From assembly GCA_041609995.1 (NCBI GenBank), contig JBFIPU010000006.1:1-64000 (forward strand): a DNA stretch of 64,000 nucleotides, in the 5' to 3' direction. Below, one piece after another: positions 43,686-54,289 of the stretch (positions are counted from its first letter, which is position 1; every line of letters begins with the position of its first letter). A model generated the notes under the pieces. That model saw nothing but the letters and a program-made list of their open reading frames with translations, had not been told where the DNA came from and did not search any database. The stretch is from JABDOU01 sp041609995. GTDB taxonomy: Bacteria > Actinomycetota > Acidimicrobiia > Spongiisociales > SHLN01. Position numbers and translations under genes: made by a program.

Positions 43686-45689
43686 ATGGCGACCTTGACC
43701 CCCGAGGCAACCGAGGTTCAGGAACCCGACGAGCACGGATCCCGCGGCGGCCTTTGGAGCTGGATCACGACCGTGGATCACAAGCGTATCGGCCTGATGT
43801 ACGGCGGGACGGCCATGTTCTTCTTCCTGCTCGGAGGGATCGAGGCGCTGTTCATCCGGCTGCAGTTGGCCGTACCCGATGGAACCGTGCTCACCTCCGA
43901 CCAATACAACCAGCTCTTCACGATGCACGGTACGACGATGGTCTTTCTCGTGATCATGCCGCTGGCGGCTGCCTTCGGCAACTATCTGATCCCGATCATG
44001 ATCGGAGCCCGGGATGTGGCCTTCCCCCGCATGAATGCCATGAGCTTCTGGGTGTTCTTGTTCGGCGGCATCTTCCTGTCGAGTTCGTTCTTCCTGGGCG
44101 GCTTCCCCGACGGGGGCTGGTTTGGCTACGCCCCGCTTTCCACCCAGTCAGAGGTCATTCGGATGGACTTCTGGGCCCTGGGCCTGCTGATCCTGGGCAT
44201 CGCGTCCCTGGCCGGTGCGGTCAACTTCACCACCACGATCTTCACCATGCGGGCACCGGGGATGACCATGTTCAAGATGCCCGTGTTCGTGTGGATGCAG
44301 CTGGTGGTGGCCTTCCTGTTGCTGTTCTCGCTGCCGGTGATCACCGTGGCGCTGTTCGAGGTCTTCTTCGACCGCAACTTCGGAACCCTGTTCTATGACC
44401 CGGCCGCCGGCGGAGACCCCATCCTGTACCAGCACCTCTTTTGGCTCTTCGGTCATCCGGAGGTCTACATCTTGATTCTTCCATCGATGGGCATCGTCTC
44501 CGAGGTACTACCGGTCTTCAGCCGCAAGCCGCTCTTCGGCTACCAGTTCGTCGTGTTTGCCGGCGCCGCCATCGCCCTGCTCGGCTTCGGGGTCTGGGCC
44601 CACCACATGTTCACGAGTGGCCTGGGACCGGTCGCCGAGTCGGCGTTCTCGCTCACGACGATGTTCATCGCAGTTCCCACTGGCATCAAGATCTTCAATT
44701 GGCTCGGCACGACCTGGGGCGGCAAGATCAGTCTGAAGACCCCGATGCTGTTCGCGCTCGGATTCATCGCGATGTTCACGATCGGCGGATTGTCGGGTGT
44801 GACCCACTCGGTCGTTCCCGCCGACACGCAGCAAACCGACTCCTACTACGTGGTGGCCCATTTCCACTATGTACTGTTCGGCGGAGCGATGTTCGGCATC
44901 TTCGCCGGCGTCTACTACTGGTGGCCGAAGATCAGCGGCCGCTATCTGAGTGAAGCGCTCGGCAAGTGGCATTTTTGGCTGATGCTGCTCGGATTCAACC
45001 TGACATTTGCCCCCCAGCATTGGCTCGGCCTGTGGGGCATGGCCCGGCGCACCGCCGTGTATCCGCCTGACATCGGCCTGGAAACGCTGAACATGGTCTC
45101 CACTATCGGGGCATTCCTGATCGCGGTATCGATGCTGCCTTTCCTCTACGCGATGCTCACCAACCACCGCAAGGGAGAACCGGCGCCGGCCGACGCCTGG
45201 GACGGCCGAACACTCGAGTGGTCGGTTTCCTCGCCTCCTCCGCACCACAACTTCCACGAGGTCCCGACGGTCGAGGCGATCGACGATTTCTGGCATCGCA
45301 AGTACGGCGAGGACGAGGAGGGCCGGGCGGTACGGATTGCCACGATCCCGGAGCCGGAGCGCTTCACCGACGCATACATCCATCTGCCGTCGCCCTCCTA
45401 CTACCCCATCATGCTGGCGGCCGGGTTGGTACTCGCGGCTTACGGTTTTCTCTTCGGTCCGATCGGCATACCCCTGCTGATCGTTGGCGCGTTGGTCCTT
45501 TTTGGTGGCATCTTCGGGTGGGCCCAGGAGGATCCAGATCATCCGATGGGCGACCACGACGACCACCACGGGGGTCATGACGACCACGAGGCGGAAACCG
45601 GCCCGGTCGAAGACGAGGCAGGCGCGGCGGAAGGCGAAACCGCTGGGGACCCCGAGGCGGCCGAAGTGGTAGAGGGGGAGGACGCCTGA
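43686..45689 (+). CDS. ctaD: Cytochrome c oxidase subunit I with C-terminal extension
   Basis: A 667-residue haem-copper oxidase core: MHGTTMVFLVIMPL with a haem ligand His, WLFGHPEVYILILPSMG with CuB ligands and the cross-linked Tyr, and YVVAHFHYVLFGGAMF with haem ligands. After the twelve helices comes a 120-residue extension with two more helices (YYPIMLAAGLVLAAYGFLFG, LLIVGALVLFGGIFGWAQE) and a tail rich in His, Asp and Glu (GDHDDHHGGHDDHEAE). Subunits of this family reduce O2 and pump protons. AGGAG precedes the ATG, 7 nt after ctaC. Confidence 0.97.
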   Translation: MATLTPEATEVQEPDEHGSRGGLWSWITTVDHKRIGLMYGGTAMFFFLLGGIEALFIRLQLAVPDGTVLTSDQYNQLFTMHGTTMVFLVIMPLAAAFGNYLIPIMIGARDVAFPRMNAMSFWVFLFGGIFLSSSFFLGGFPDGGWFGYAPLSTQSEVIRMDFWALGLLILGIASLAGAVNFTTTIFTMRAPGMTMFKMPVFVWMQLVVAFLLLFSLPVITVALFEVFFDRNFGTLFYDPAAGGDPILYQHLFWLFGHPEVYILILPSMGIVSEVLPVFSRKPLFGYQFVVFAGAAIALLGFGVWAHHMFTSGLGPVAESAFSLTTMFIAVPTGIKIFNWLGTTWGGKISLKTPMLFALGFIAMFTIGGLSGVTHSVVPADTQQTDSYYVVAHFHYVLFGGAMFGIFAGVYYWWPKISGRYLSEALGKWHFWLMLLGFNLTFAPQHWLGLWGMARRTAVYPPDIGLETLNMVSTIGAFLIAVSMLPFLYAMLTNHRKGEPAPADAWDGRTLEWSVSSPPPHHNFHEVPTVEAIDDFWHRKYGEDEEGRAVRIATIPEPERFTDAYIHLPSPSYYPIMLAAGLVLAAYGFLFGPIGIPLLIVGALVLFGGIFGWAQEDPDHPMGDHDDHHGGHDDHEAETGPVEDEAGAAEGETAGDPEAAEVVEGEDA

Positions 45690-46279
45690 TGGCGACTGAG
45701 ACAGCCGTCCACGGCCCGACCGGCACCGACGGGGCCGATATTCGCAAGACCGCCATGTGGGGCTTCCTCGGCTCTGAATGCCTCTTCTTCGGGTCGTTCA
45801 TCGCCACGTTCTTGCTCTACAGCGACGAGACCAATGGGGGACCGGGAACCGAGGTGTTTGACATCCCGTTCACGTCCGTCAGCTCATTTGTGCTGTTGAT
45901 GAGTTCTTTGACGATGGTTCTGGCCCACAACGCCTATGAGCGTGACGACAACCGCCAGCTGCGGATCTGGCTCGTGGCCACCGCCTTGTTGGGTACGGTG
46001 TTCCTGGGGGGCCAGGTGTTCGAATTCACCACGTTCTACGCGGAAGGGCTGCGCATGGACGTGTCGCCGTTCGGGAGCGCTTTCTTCGTCTTGACCGGCT
46101 TCCACGGGGCCCACGTCGCCGTCGGCGTCCTGATGCTCACGTCCATGATCATCCTGTCCCGGAGGGGACAGCTGTATCGCCACCGGGGCATGAATGTGGA
46201 GCTGGTCGGCCTGTATTGGCACTTCGTCGACATCGTGTGGATCGTGATCTTCACGGTTGTCTATCTGTTGCAGGTGTAG
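45689..46279 (+). CDS. ctaE: Cytochrome c oxidase subunit III
   Basis: A 196-residue protein with five membrane helices, shorter than the seven-helix mitochondrial form and typical for caa3 oxidases. Motifs: MWGFLGSECLFFGSFIATFLLY with the conserved Glu, FFVLTGFHGAHVAVGVLML and GLYWHFVDIVWIVIFTVVYL. Its ATG shares one base with the ctaD stop (TGATG), so translation is coupled. Confidence 0.96.
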   Translation: MATETAVHGPTGTDGADIRKTAMWGFLGSECLFFGSFIATFLLYSDETNGGPGTEVFDIPFTSVSSFVLLMSSLTMVLAHNAYERDDNRQLRIWLVATALLGTVFLGGQVFEFTTFYAEGLRMDVSPFGSAFFVLTGFHGAHVAVGVLMLTSMIILSRRGQLYRHRGMNVELVGLYWHFVDIVWIVIFTVVYLLQV

Positions 46280-46282
46280 CCG

Positions 46283-46615
46283 ATGTCGACCACCGAGCAC
46301 GCCACGACCGGACAGCCGACCACCGAGCACCCTCCGCACCCCAGCGTCAAGCGCTACTGGCAGATCGCCCTCTTTCTCGGTGTGGTCACCGCCATCGAGG
46401 TCGCCATCGCCTATATCCCGGATCTCGATCGGACCGTCTTGACCGTGGGGCTGGTCGGGCTGGGCATCATCAAGTTCGGCTCGGTGGTGGGCTGGTTCAT
46501 GCACCTTCGGTTCGAGAACAAGACGATGAATCGGCTATTTGCCATCGGGCTGGTATTGGCGCTCGGCCTCTTTTTCATCGTGCTGGCGACGTTCAGCGGG
46601 ATCCTCTCCTCTTAG
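46283..46615 (+). CDS. ctaF: Cytochrome c oxidase subunit IV
   Basis: A 110-residue protein with three membrane helices (YWQIALFLGVVTAIEVAIAYI, VGLVGLGIIKFGSVVGWFMHL and LFAIGLVLALGLFFIVLATF, each shortened). The N-terminal 25 residues are His/Thr-rich (TTEHATTGQPTTEHPPH). It matches the prokaryotic subunit IV family (CtaF/CyoD type). It begins 3 nt after ctaE, and its last 23 nt overlap the convergent gene's end. Confidence 0.92.
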   Translation: MSTTEHATTGQPTTEHPPHPSVKRYWQIALFLGVVTAIEVAIAYIPDLDRTVLTVGLVGLGIIKFGSVVGWFMHLRFENKTMNRLFAIGLVLALGLFFIVLATFSGILSS

Positions 46616-47489
46616 CTGAGCCCGGCCGATAGGCCACGAGCGCCGCCAAGCCGAGTATCGAGCTCGCAATGAGCGAGGCAATCACCAGCAACGGCACCTT
46701 CGAACCGCCTGCGGCTTCTTCGGCGCCGTGTTCGCCCACCTCGGGAGCGATGCCGAGAAACAGGGCTCCAAAGACACCGACGATCACCGCGATGATCACG
46801 AGCGCCACCATCGGCACGCCCACCGCCCGGCCGGTCGCCTCCCGGAACTGTTCGGGGGTCTCCCAGCCGAGTTCCTCGAGGCCGATCACGTCGGGGCGCG
46901 AGAGGAGATGCGTGATCGCGGCGACGGTGGATCCGATTCCGATGCCGGCGACGAGCCCCCAGAGAATGCCGGCCAGGATCGGGAATTCGGCCGTCGTCGT
47001 GGATCGTTCTCCGAGCCAGACCACGGCACCCTGCGCGAACAGTAGCCCGGTGATGGCGCCCGTCACGAGGCCGGCGCCCAGGATTCGCCCGGCTTTCTTC
47101 GGGGGGACGGCGTCAGGGTCGAACGCCAGGGGGAGCCACATGATGGCTGCGGCGGTCAACAAGCCGGCGATTCCATACCCGGTGGCAGCGAAAACGCTGA
47201 GGAGCCCCAGTGGGGTGATGTCGAGGGTACCCGTGAACAGCGTTACCCCTCCGACGTCGACGAGGTGAGGCAGCTCGACCGAGGCGGCCCCGATCGAGAA
47301 GAACGAATCGACGCGAGCACTCCCGGCAAACACCGGTCGGGCGTCCACGTTGTTGATCATGATCGGAGCCATGAGCAGCAAGGCACCGATGCCGGTAACG
47401 AGCCCGATGAGAGAGCCGCCGATTACCGATCGTCCGAAGCGCTGGTTCACGCCGGAAATAGTAGCCCGGTGGCACTCGAGCGATATCAT
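46593..47489 (-). CDS. Multi-pass membrane protein of unknown function
   Basis: A 298-residue protein with about seven hydrophobic segments (for example GSLIGLVTGIGALLLMAPIM, GILGAGLVTGAITGLLFAQG, GILWGLVAGIGIGSTVAAIT). A soluble loop (LLSRPDVIGLEELGWETPEQFREATG) and a Gly/Glu-rich loop (GEHGAEEAAGGSK) lie before the last helices. No transport family is recognised. Its place convergent with the oxidase genes, with a 23-nt overlap, hints at no clear role. The ATG at 47489 or a GTG 14 codons on could be the start. Confidence 0.65.
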   Translation of the reverse strand: MISLECHRATISGVNQRFGRSVIGGSLIGLVTGIGALLLMAPIMINNVDARPVFAGSARVDSFFSIGAASVELPHLVDVGGVTLFTGTLDITPLGLLSVFAATGYGIAGLLTAAAIMWLPLAFDPDAVPPKKAGRILGAGLVTGAITGLLFAQGAVVWLGERSTTTAEFPILAGILWGLVAGIGIGSTVAAITHLLSRPDVIGLEELGWETPEQFREATGRAVGVPMVALVIIAVIVGVFGALFLGIAPEVGEHGAEEAAGGSKVPLLVIASLIASSILGLAALVAYRPGSAKRRGSR

Positions 47490-47616
47490 GCGAAAAGGAT
47501 CAGCGAAAAGGCCGTTTTTGAGTCTGTGGACCCACCGGGTAGGTCCTAATCTTTTTACTAAGGACGTCCCGTCCGGGCTTCGATGACGTTCACACCCGCC
47601 GCGAAACGTATGACGC

Positions 47617-47672
47617 GCAGCAGATGACAAGCAGCGGATGACAAGCAGCGGATGACAAGCAGCGGATGATTT
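47617..47672. repeat. 14-bp tandem repeat, four copies
   Basis: Four units of GCAGCGGATGACAA: the first has A for G at position 6 and the last ends in ATTT. They lie in the 260-nt divergent gap between the membrane-protein gene and rmlB, about 80 nt before the rmlB start. Unit number may vary between strains. Confidence 0.85.
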
Positions 47673-47750
47673 GCCGGCGGCACGAGTGAGTGGACAGCGG
47701 TTGAACGGACGAGGGTGAGCGCGACCGGATGAGAAAGTGAGCAGGCGAGA

Positions 47751-48731
47751 ATGAGCAGGCGGTATCTGGTGACTGGCGGGGCGGGCTTCATCGCCTCCAA
47801 CTTCATCCGTCTTGTGCTCGAGCGCGAGCCCGATGCCACGATCACCAACCTCGATGCATTGACGTATGCCGGGGTGCCGGCCACTGTTGGTGAGCTGGAC
47901 GAGTCCGACCGGCACGAATTTGTCAAAGGGGACATCCGCGACGCCGCTCTGGTGGATGAGGTCGTACCCGGCCATGACGTCGTCATCAATTTCGCAGCAG
48001 AGAGCCACGTGGATCGCTCCATCGACGGCCCATCGGTGTTCCTCCAGACCAATGTGGTCGGCACCGGTGTGCTCATCGACGCCGCCCGCCGGCACGGGAT
48101 CGACCGGTATATCCAGGTTTCCACCGACGAGGTCTATGGGTCATTGGCCGAAGGGTTCGCGACCGAGGATTATCCACTGGAGCCCTCATCTCCGTATTCG
48201 GCTTCGAAGGCCGGCGCCGATTTGCTCGTCCAGTCGTACGCCGTCACCTACGACTACCCGGCCATCATCACCCGGTGCACCAACAATTATGGCCCGTACC
48301 ACTTCCCGGAGAAGCTGATTCCGCTCTTCGTCACCAACCTGTTCGAGGGCCGGCGAGTGCCGGTGTACGGCGATGGACTCAACGAGCGCGACTGGATCTA
48401 CGTCGAAGACCATTGTGCGGCCATTCACCTTCTCGTGGACGAGGGAACGCCGGGAGAGGTCTACAACATCGGGGCGAACGCCCAAACCACGAATCTGGCC
48501 CTCACGAGAAAACTGATCGAGATGACCAGTCGCGACGAGAGCTACATCGAGTATGTGACCGATCGCCCTGGCCATGATCGCCGGTATGCGGTCGACTCGT
48601 CCAAGATCCGGGCACTGGGCTGGGAGCCGGCGCACACCCTCGAGCAACGGCTGGCTGACACGGTGGCGTGGTATCGGGAGCGGGCCGATTGGTGGCAACC
48701 GCTCAAGAAGGAAGGCAGAGACGATGGATAG
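47751..48731 (+). CDS. rmlB: dTDP-glucose 4,6-dehydratase
   Basis: A 326-residue extended SDR: TGGAGFIASNF near the start, NFAAESHVDRSI, the active-site STDEVYG and YSASKAG, NNYGPYHFPEKLIPL and NIGANAQTTNL. It dehydrates dTDP-glucose to dTDP-4-keto-6-deoxyglucose, the branch point for rhamnose and other deoxysugars. It lies 21 nt upstream of rmlA; rmlC and rmlD are not in the window. Confidence 0.95.
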   Translation: MSRRYLVTGGAGFIASNFIRLVLEREPDATITNLDALTYAGVPATVGELDESDRHEFVKGDIRDAALVDEVVPGHDVVINFAAESHVDRSIDGPSVFLQTNVVGTGVLIDAARRHGIDRYIQVSTDEVYGSLAEGFATEDYPLEPSSPYSASKAGADLLVQSYAVTYDYPAIITRCTNNYGPYHFPEKLIPLFVTNLFEGRRVPVYGDGLNERDWIYVEDHCAAIHLLVDEGTPGEVYNIGANAQTTNLALTRKLIEMTSRDESYIEYVTDRPGHDRRYAVDSSKIRALGWEPAHTLEQRLADTVAWYRERADWWQPLKKEGRDDG

Positions 48732-48752
48732 GCAGACGAACGGAAACCAGGG

Positions 48753-49814
48753 ATGAGGGGCGTCGTACTGGCCGGCGGGGCCGGGAGCCGTCTGCGGCCG
48801 ATCACCTTCGCCATGTCGAAGCAGCTGGTCCCGGTTGCCAACCAGCCGATTCTGTTCTACGGGATGCGAGACCTCGCCGAGGCCGGTATCGACGAGGTCG
48901 GCATCATCATCTCGCCCGAGACGGGAGATGAGATCCGCCGGGCGGTCGGCAAGGGAGACCAGTTCGGGCTCAAACGCGTCGAGTTCATCGTGCAGGAGAA
49001 GCCACTTGGCCTGGCCCATGCGCTCCAGATGGCGCTGCCGTTCGTCGACGGAGACGACTGCCTCATGTACCTGGGGGACAACCTCATCAAACGGGGCGTG
49101 GCCGACACCGTGGCAGATTTCGAGGACCACCGACCCAACGCCCAGATTCTGCTGGCTCGGGTGCCCAATCCATCCGAGTTCGGCGTTGCCCAGCTGGCGG
49201 ACGATGGCACCGTCGTGCGGCTCGTCGAAAAGCCGAAGGTCCCGCCGACGGACCTGGCTCTGGTGGGCTGCTACCTGTTCGATGCGAGCGTGCAAGAGGC
49301 GATCGACAACATCAAACCATCCGGCCGCGGCGAGCTCGAGATCACCGACGCCATTCAGTGGCTGATCGACAACGGACGCGAGGTCCGGGCGTCCATGATC
49401 ACCGGTTGGTGGAAGGACACCGGCAAGAAGGAGGACCTCCTTCACGCCAACGAGCTCGTTCTCAGCGACCTCAGTGAGAAGATCCACGGTGAGGTGATCG
49501 GAACCGAGATCAGGGGGGCCGTTGTGATCGGAGAGGGTTCCCGGGTGGTCGACAGTCACATCGTGGGCCCGGTCGTGATCGGCGAGAATGTCGAGGTGGT
49601 CCGTTCCCGCCTGGGCCCGAACACGACGATCGGTGACCGCAGCCACATCCATGATGCCGCCATCGAGGACAGCCTCCTGATGGACGGAGCCGAGGTCTCG
49701 AACTGGAAGCTTCGCTATTCGTTGATGGGACGCGACGCCCGGCTATCCGGGTCGCCGGCACCGGGTTTCGTGGAGCTCACCATCGGCGAGCGGTCTGAAA
49801 TCGTCGGCACCTAG
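48753..49814 (+). CDS. rmlA: Glucose-1-phosphate thymidylyltransferase, long form
   Basis: A 353-residue nucleotidyltransferase: AGGAGSRLRPITFAMSKQLVPVANQPIL (quoted in part as GGAGSRLRP and SKQLVP), LGDNLIKRG, then a C-terminal left-handed beta-helix (about 245-330, VVIGEGSRVV, GPVVIGENVEVV). The short RmlA is about 290 residues; this longer kind, with the helix, is typical of deoxysugar clusters and archaea. It makes dTDP-glucose for RmlB. The stop overlaps the convergent gene by 4 nt. Confidence 0.93.
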   Translation: MRGVVLAGGAGSRLRPITFAMSKQLVPVANQPILFYGMRDLAEAGIDEVGIIISPETGDEIRRAVGKGDQFGLKRVEFIVQEKPLGLAHALQMALPFVDGDDCLMYLGDNLIKRGVADTVADFEDHRPNAQILLARVPNPSEFGVAQLADDGTVVRLVEKPKVPPTDLALVGCYLFDASVQEAIDNIKPSGRGELEITDAIQWLIDNGREVRASMITGWWKDTGKKEDLLHANELVLSDLSEKIHGEVIGTEIRGAVVIGEGSRVVDSHIVGPVVIGENVEVVRSRLGPNTTIGDRSHIHDAAIEDSLLMDGAEVSNWKLRYSLMGRDARLSGSPAPGFVELTIGERSEIVGT

Positions 49815-50914
49815 CTCGCCAGCTCGCGGCCACAACTGTCCGGGCTGTAGATCCCGGTGACGATGCCTTCGGCCTCGATCGAGGTCACCGGACCCCAGAG
49901 CAACAGGGCTCCGTCGCGGGGTCGCCACAGCTGGAAGATGACGCCATCTTCGGGATCGGAGACAAACTGCACACGCAGGCCGGCGTACGTGTTCTTCAGC
50001 GTCGCGACGGTATCTCCCACCTTGACGCCGCTGATGGTCGCCATGCCAGACGGTTTTTCGTCGAACGAGGCGTCGACGCGGTAACTCTGGAAGGCGCGGG
50101 CTCCCCCCTCACCTTCGACGCCGACGATGACCAATTGGCCGAACCGGGCCGTATGGATGGTTGCGCCGGCGCACGTCCCATATTGTCCCGATGATTCGAC
50201 CGGACCGGCCAGTTCAGCCGGAGGTCCAAAGGTGGCGGCCATTCGGGCTGCCACGAAATCGAATTCTTGCCCAAACTCGAACTCGCCCAGGCCGAAGGCG
50301 CCCATGCGGACTTCGCCGAGCGGAATCGGCTCGCCCAGGGGAGCGATGGTACGAGCCGGGATCGTGGTGGGGGGCAGGGAGGTCGTGGTCACGGTGGTGG
50401 CCACGGCGGTGGTGGTCGGAGTGGTGGGGGCGACCCGGGTCGTGGCGGTCACCGACTCTCCCAGCACCTCGATGTCGGGCGATGGTCCGGCGAGGACGCG
50501 ACTGATGCCGAAGATCGCGATGGCGGCCACGACCAGGGCGGCGAGGATTGCGTTGAGTGACATGGGCGGCTCTGCGTATTGATTGGGGATCGATCCCATA
50601 TCAGTGACCTCCGCCGGGTCCTCCGGATTCCACAGCAACTCATCGTCGGACGGATCGAGTAACTGCTGATAGATGGCCGGGATCGACGCCGTCGTGTTCA
50701 GCAGGTCGCGGGGATCAGTCGAACTCGCTGCCCCGGCCATGGCGGGCTGGCGCACCGGCTCCCAGGCGGTGCCACACGTAGCGCAGCTCTTGAGCCCGGC
50801 CTGACGAGCCTCTCGGCATTGGTCGCACGAAGCGGGCGGCGCAAAACCACAGGCCTCGCACGCCGCCACGGAAGAGTCGGCCGGCCCAGCACACACCGGG
50901 CAGCGGATGGTCAT
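49811..50914 (-). CDS. Zinc-ribbon membrane protein with extracytoplasmic domain
   Basis: A 367-residue protein. The N terminus holds three CxxC pairs (CPVCAG, CEACGF, CDQC then CATCGT), forming zinc ribbons. A linker leads to one membrane helix (LNAILAALVVAAIAIFGISRVL, about 119-140), a Thr/Pro-rich stalk (TTRVAPTTPTTTAV) and a soluble domain outside the cell (about 195-367) with two cysteines. It looks like a sensor or wall-linked protein of unknown function. It is alone on the minus strand, 38 nt downstream of the SSP411-like gene, and may share its transcript in part. Confidence 0.7.
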   Translation of the reverse strand: MTIRCPVCAGPADSSVAACEACGFAPPASCDQCREARQAGLKSCATCGTAWEPVRQPAMAGAASSTDPRDLLNTTASIPAIYQQLLDPSDDELLWNPEDPAEVTDMGSIPNQYAEPPMSLNAILAALVVAAIAIFGISRVLAGPSPDIEVLGESVTATTRVAPTTPTTTAVATTVTTTSLPPTTIPARTIAPLGEPIPLGEVRMGAFGLGEFEFGQEFDFVAARMAATFGPPAELAGPVESSGQYGTCAGATIHTARFGQLVIVGVEGEGGARAFQSYRVDASFDEKPSGMATISGVKVGDTVATLKNTYAGLRVQFVSDPEDGVIFQLWRPRDGALLLWGPVTSIEAEGIVTGIYSPDSCGRELAS

Positions 50915-50952
50915 GCCGGAAGGTTATGTAGATGCCTGCCAATCGCGTTGTT

Positions 50953-52965
<2,013 letters not shown>

Positions 52966-53188
52966 TATCGGACTTCCAAGCAGGGAAAACCAAGACTATG
53001 GTTCTTCGTCGGTACATACGAATGGTTGCGACGGTGATGAGGACATCGGCGCAGGCACGCACGGTGGTTGTTGCGATCACCCCAAGTCAGGCCTTCACAT
53101 CGACGGCTTCGTGTGGCATAGTGAAAAGCCGAGGCTGAACTTCCCCGCAGGTTCAACCTGGCATGATCCGGCTGAGGAGGAACGCCGC

Positions 53189-54286
53189 ATGGCGAGTAGA
53201 ACGCTGTCGAGCTCTGCATCTAAGTCCGTTGCAAAGAAGTCCTCCAGCCGAAAGAGTGCCAAGAGCAGCGGTTCCCACGGCGCGAACGGAACGCCTGGCA
53301 GCAAGAACCCCGGCAGCAAGAGCCTGGCCAAGTCTGCGCTCGCCAAGTCCACCAACAGCAAGCTGACCGACGATCGCGGACGGCTGACCACCGACCTCGT
53401 CAGCCAGTATCTGACCGCCATCGGCGAATACGACCTGCTCACCGCCGAGCTAGAGGTCGAGTTCGCCCAAAAGATCGAGGCCGGCCAAACAGCGGCCGAG
53501 CGGCTGGCGAACCAACAATTCAAAGGCAAGAAAGAAGAGATCGAACTCCGCCGCATCGTTCGCCTCGGAGTCCATGCCAAATCGGATTTTCTGACAGCCA
53601 ATCTGCGGCTGGTGGTGGCCAACGCCCGCCGCTATGCCAACACGTCGGGGATTGACTTCCTCGATCTGATTCAGGAAGGGAATCTGGGCCTGATCCGCGC
53701 GGTCGAGAAGTTCGACTGGCGGAAGGGTTTCAAGTTCTCTACGTATGCGACCTGGTGGATCCGCCAGGCGATTACGCGTGCCATCGCCGACAAGTCGCGT
53801 ACCGTTCGCATCCCTGTTCATCTGCACGACACGCTGGCGGCGGTCCGAGCCGCCCAGGCGAGCCTCAAAGCCGAGTACGGGCGCGACCCCAATCCCGCCG
53901 AGATCGCAGAAGAGGCCGGTGTGACGGTCGACAAGGTCGAACTCGCACTGGCGGTGGCCGACACCGTCTCGCTCGAGCAACCTGTCGGAGAGGACGGCGC
54001 CCAACTGGGCGACTTCATCGAAGACATGGATGCCGTCGATCCCATGCGCGCCACCGAAGAGATGGACATCGCTGCCAATCTCAGAAAGTCGATCGGCCGT
54101 CTGCCCGACCGGGAAGGCAAGATCCTGGCCCTCCGCTACGGATTCCACGATGGCGTTCCCCGCACGCTCGAGGAGATCGGCGAGGAATTCAACCTGACCC
54201 GCGAGCGGATCCGGCAGCTGGAAAAGCTGGCCTTGTGCCGGCTGCGCCATCCGAGCTTCGGCATCCGGGAACAGGATCTCGTCTAG
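53189..54286 (+). CDS. RNA polymerase sigma-70 factor, primary-like (group 1 or 2)
   Basis: A 365-residue sigma factor. A Ser/Lys-rich tail (1-60) comes before region 1.2 (VSQYLTAIGEYDLLTAE), region 2 (NLRLVVANARRYANTSGIDFLDLIQEGNLGL, in part; KFSTYATWWIRQAITRAIAD), region 3 and region 4 (LPDREGKILALRYGF, TLEEIGEEFNLTRERIRQLEKLAL). Regions 2.4 and 4.2 are like housekeeping sigmas, so it should read standard -10/-35 promoters. Without a long region 1.1 it may be SigA itself, as in other Actinomycetota, or a SigB-like paralogue. The ATG at 53189 has AGGAGG upstream. Confidence 0.92.
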   Translation: MASRTLSSSASKSVAKKSSSRKSAKSSGSHGANGTPGSKNPGSKSLAKSALAKSTNSKLTDDRGRLTTDLVSQYLTAIGEYDLLTAELEVEFAQKIEAGQTAAERLANQQFKGKKEEIELRRIVRLGVHAKSDFLTANLRLVVANARRYANTSGIDFLDLIQEGNLGLIRAVEKFDWRKGFKFSTYATWWIRQAITRAIADKSRTVRIPVHLHDTLAAVRAAQASLKAEYGRDPNPAEIAEEAGVTVDKVELALAVADTVSLEQPVGEDGAQLGDFIEDMDAVDPMRATEEMDIAANLRKSIGRLPDREGKILALRYGFHDGVPRTLEEIGEEFNLTRERIRQLEKLALCRLRHPSFGIREQDLV

Positions 54287-54289
54287 CGC

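Noticed and set aside
47617..47672. Possible CRISPR array
   Set aside because: The 14-bp units are directly adjacent, with no spacers, and no cas genes are near.
48186..49652. A 488-residue minus-strand open frame
   Set aside because: It is antisense to rmlB and rmlA, which have clear active-site motifs; its own product is low in recognisable structure.
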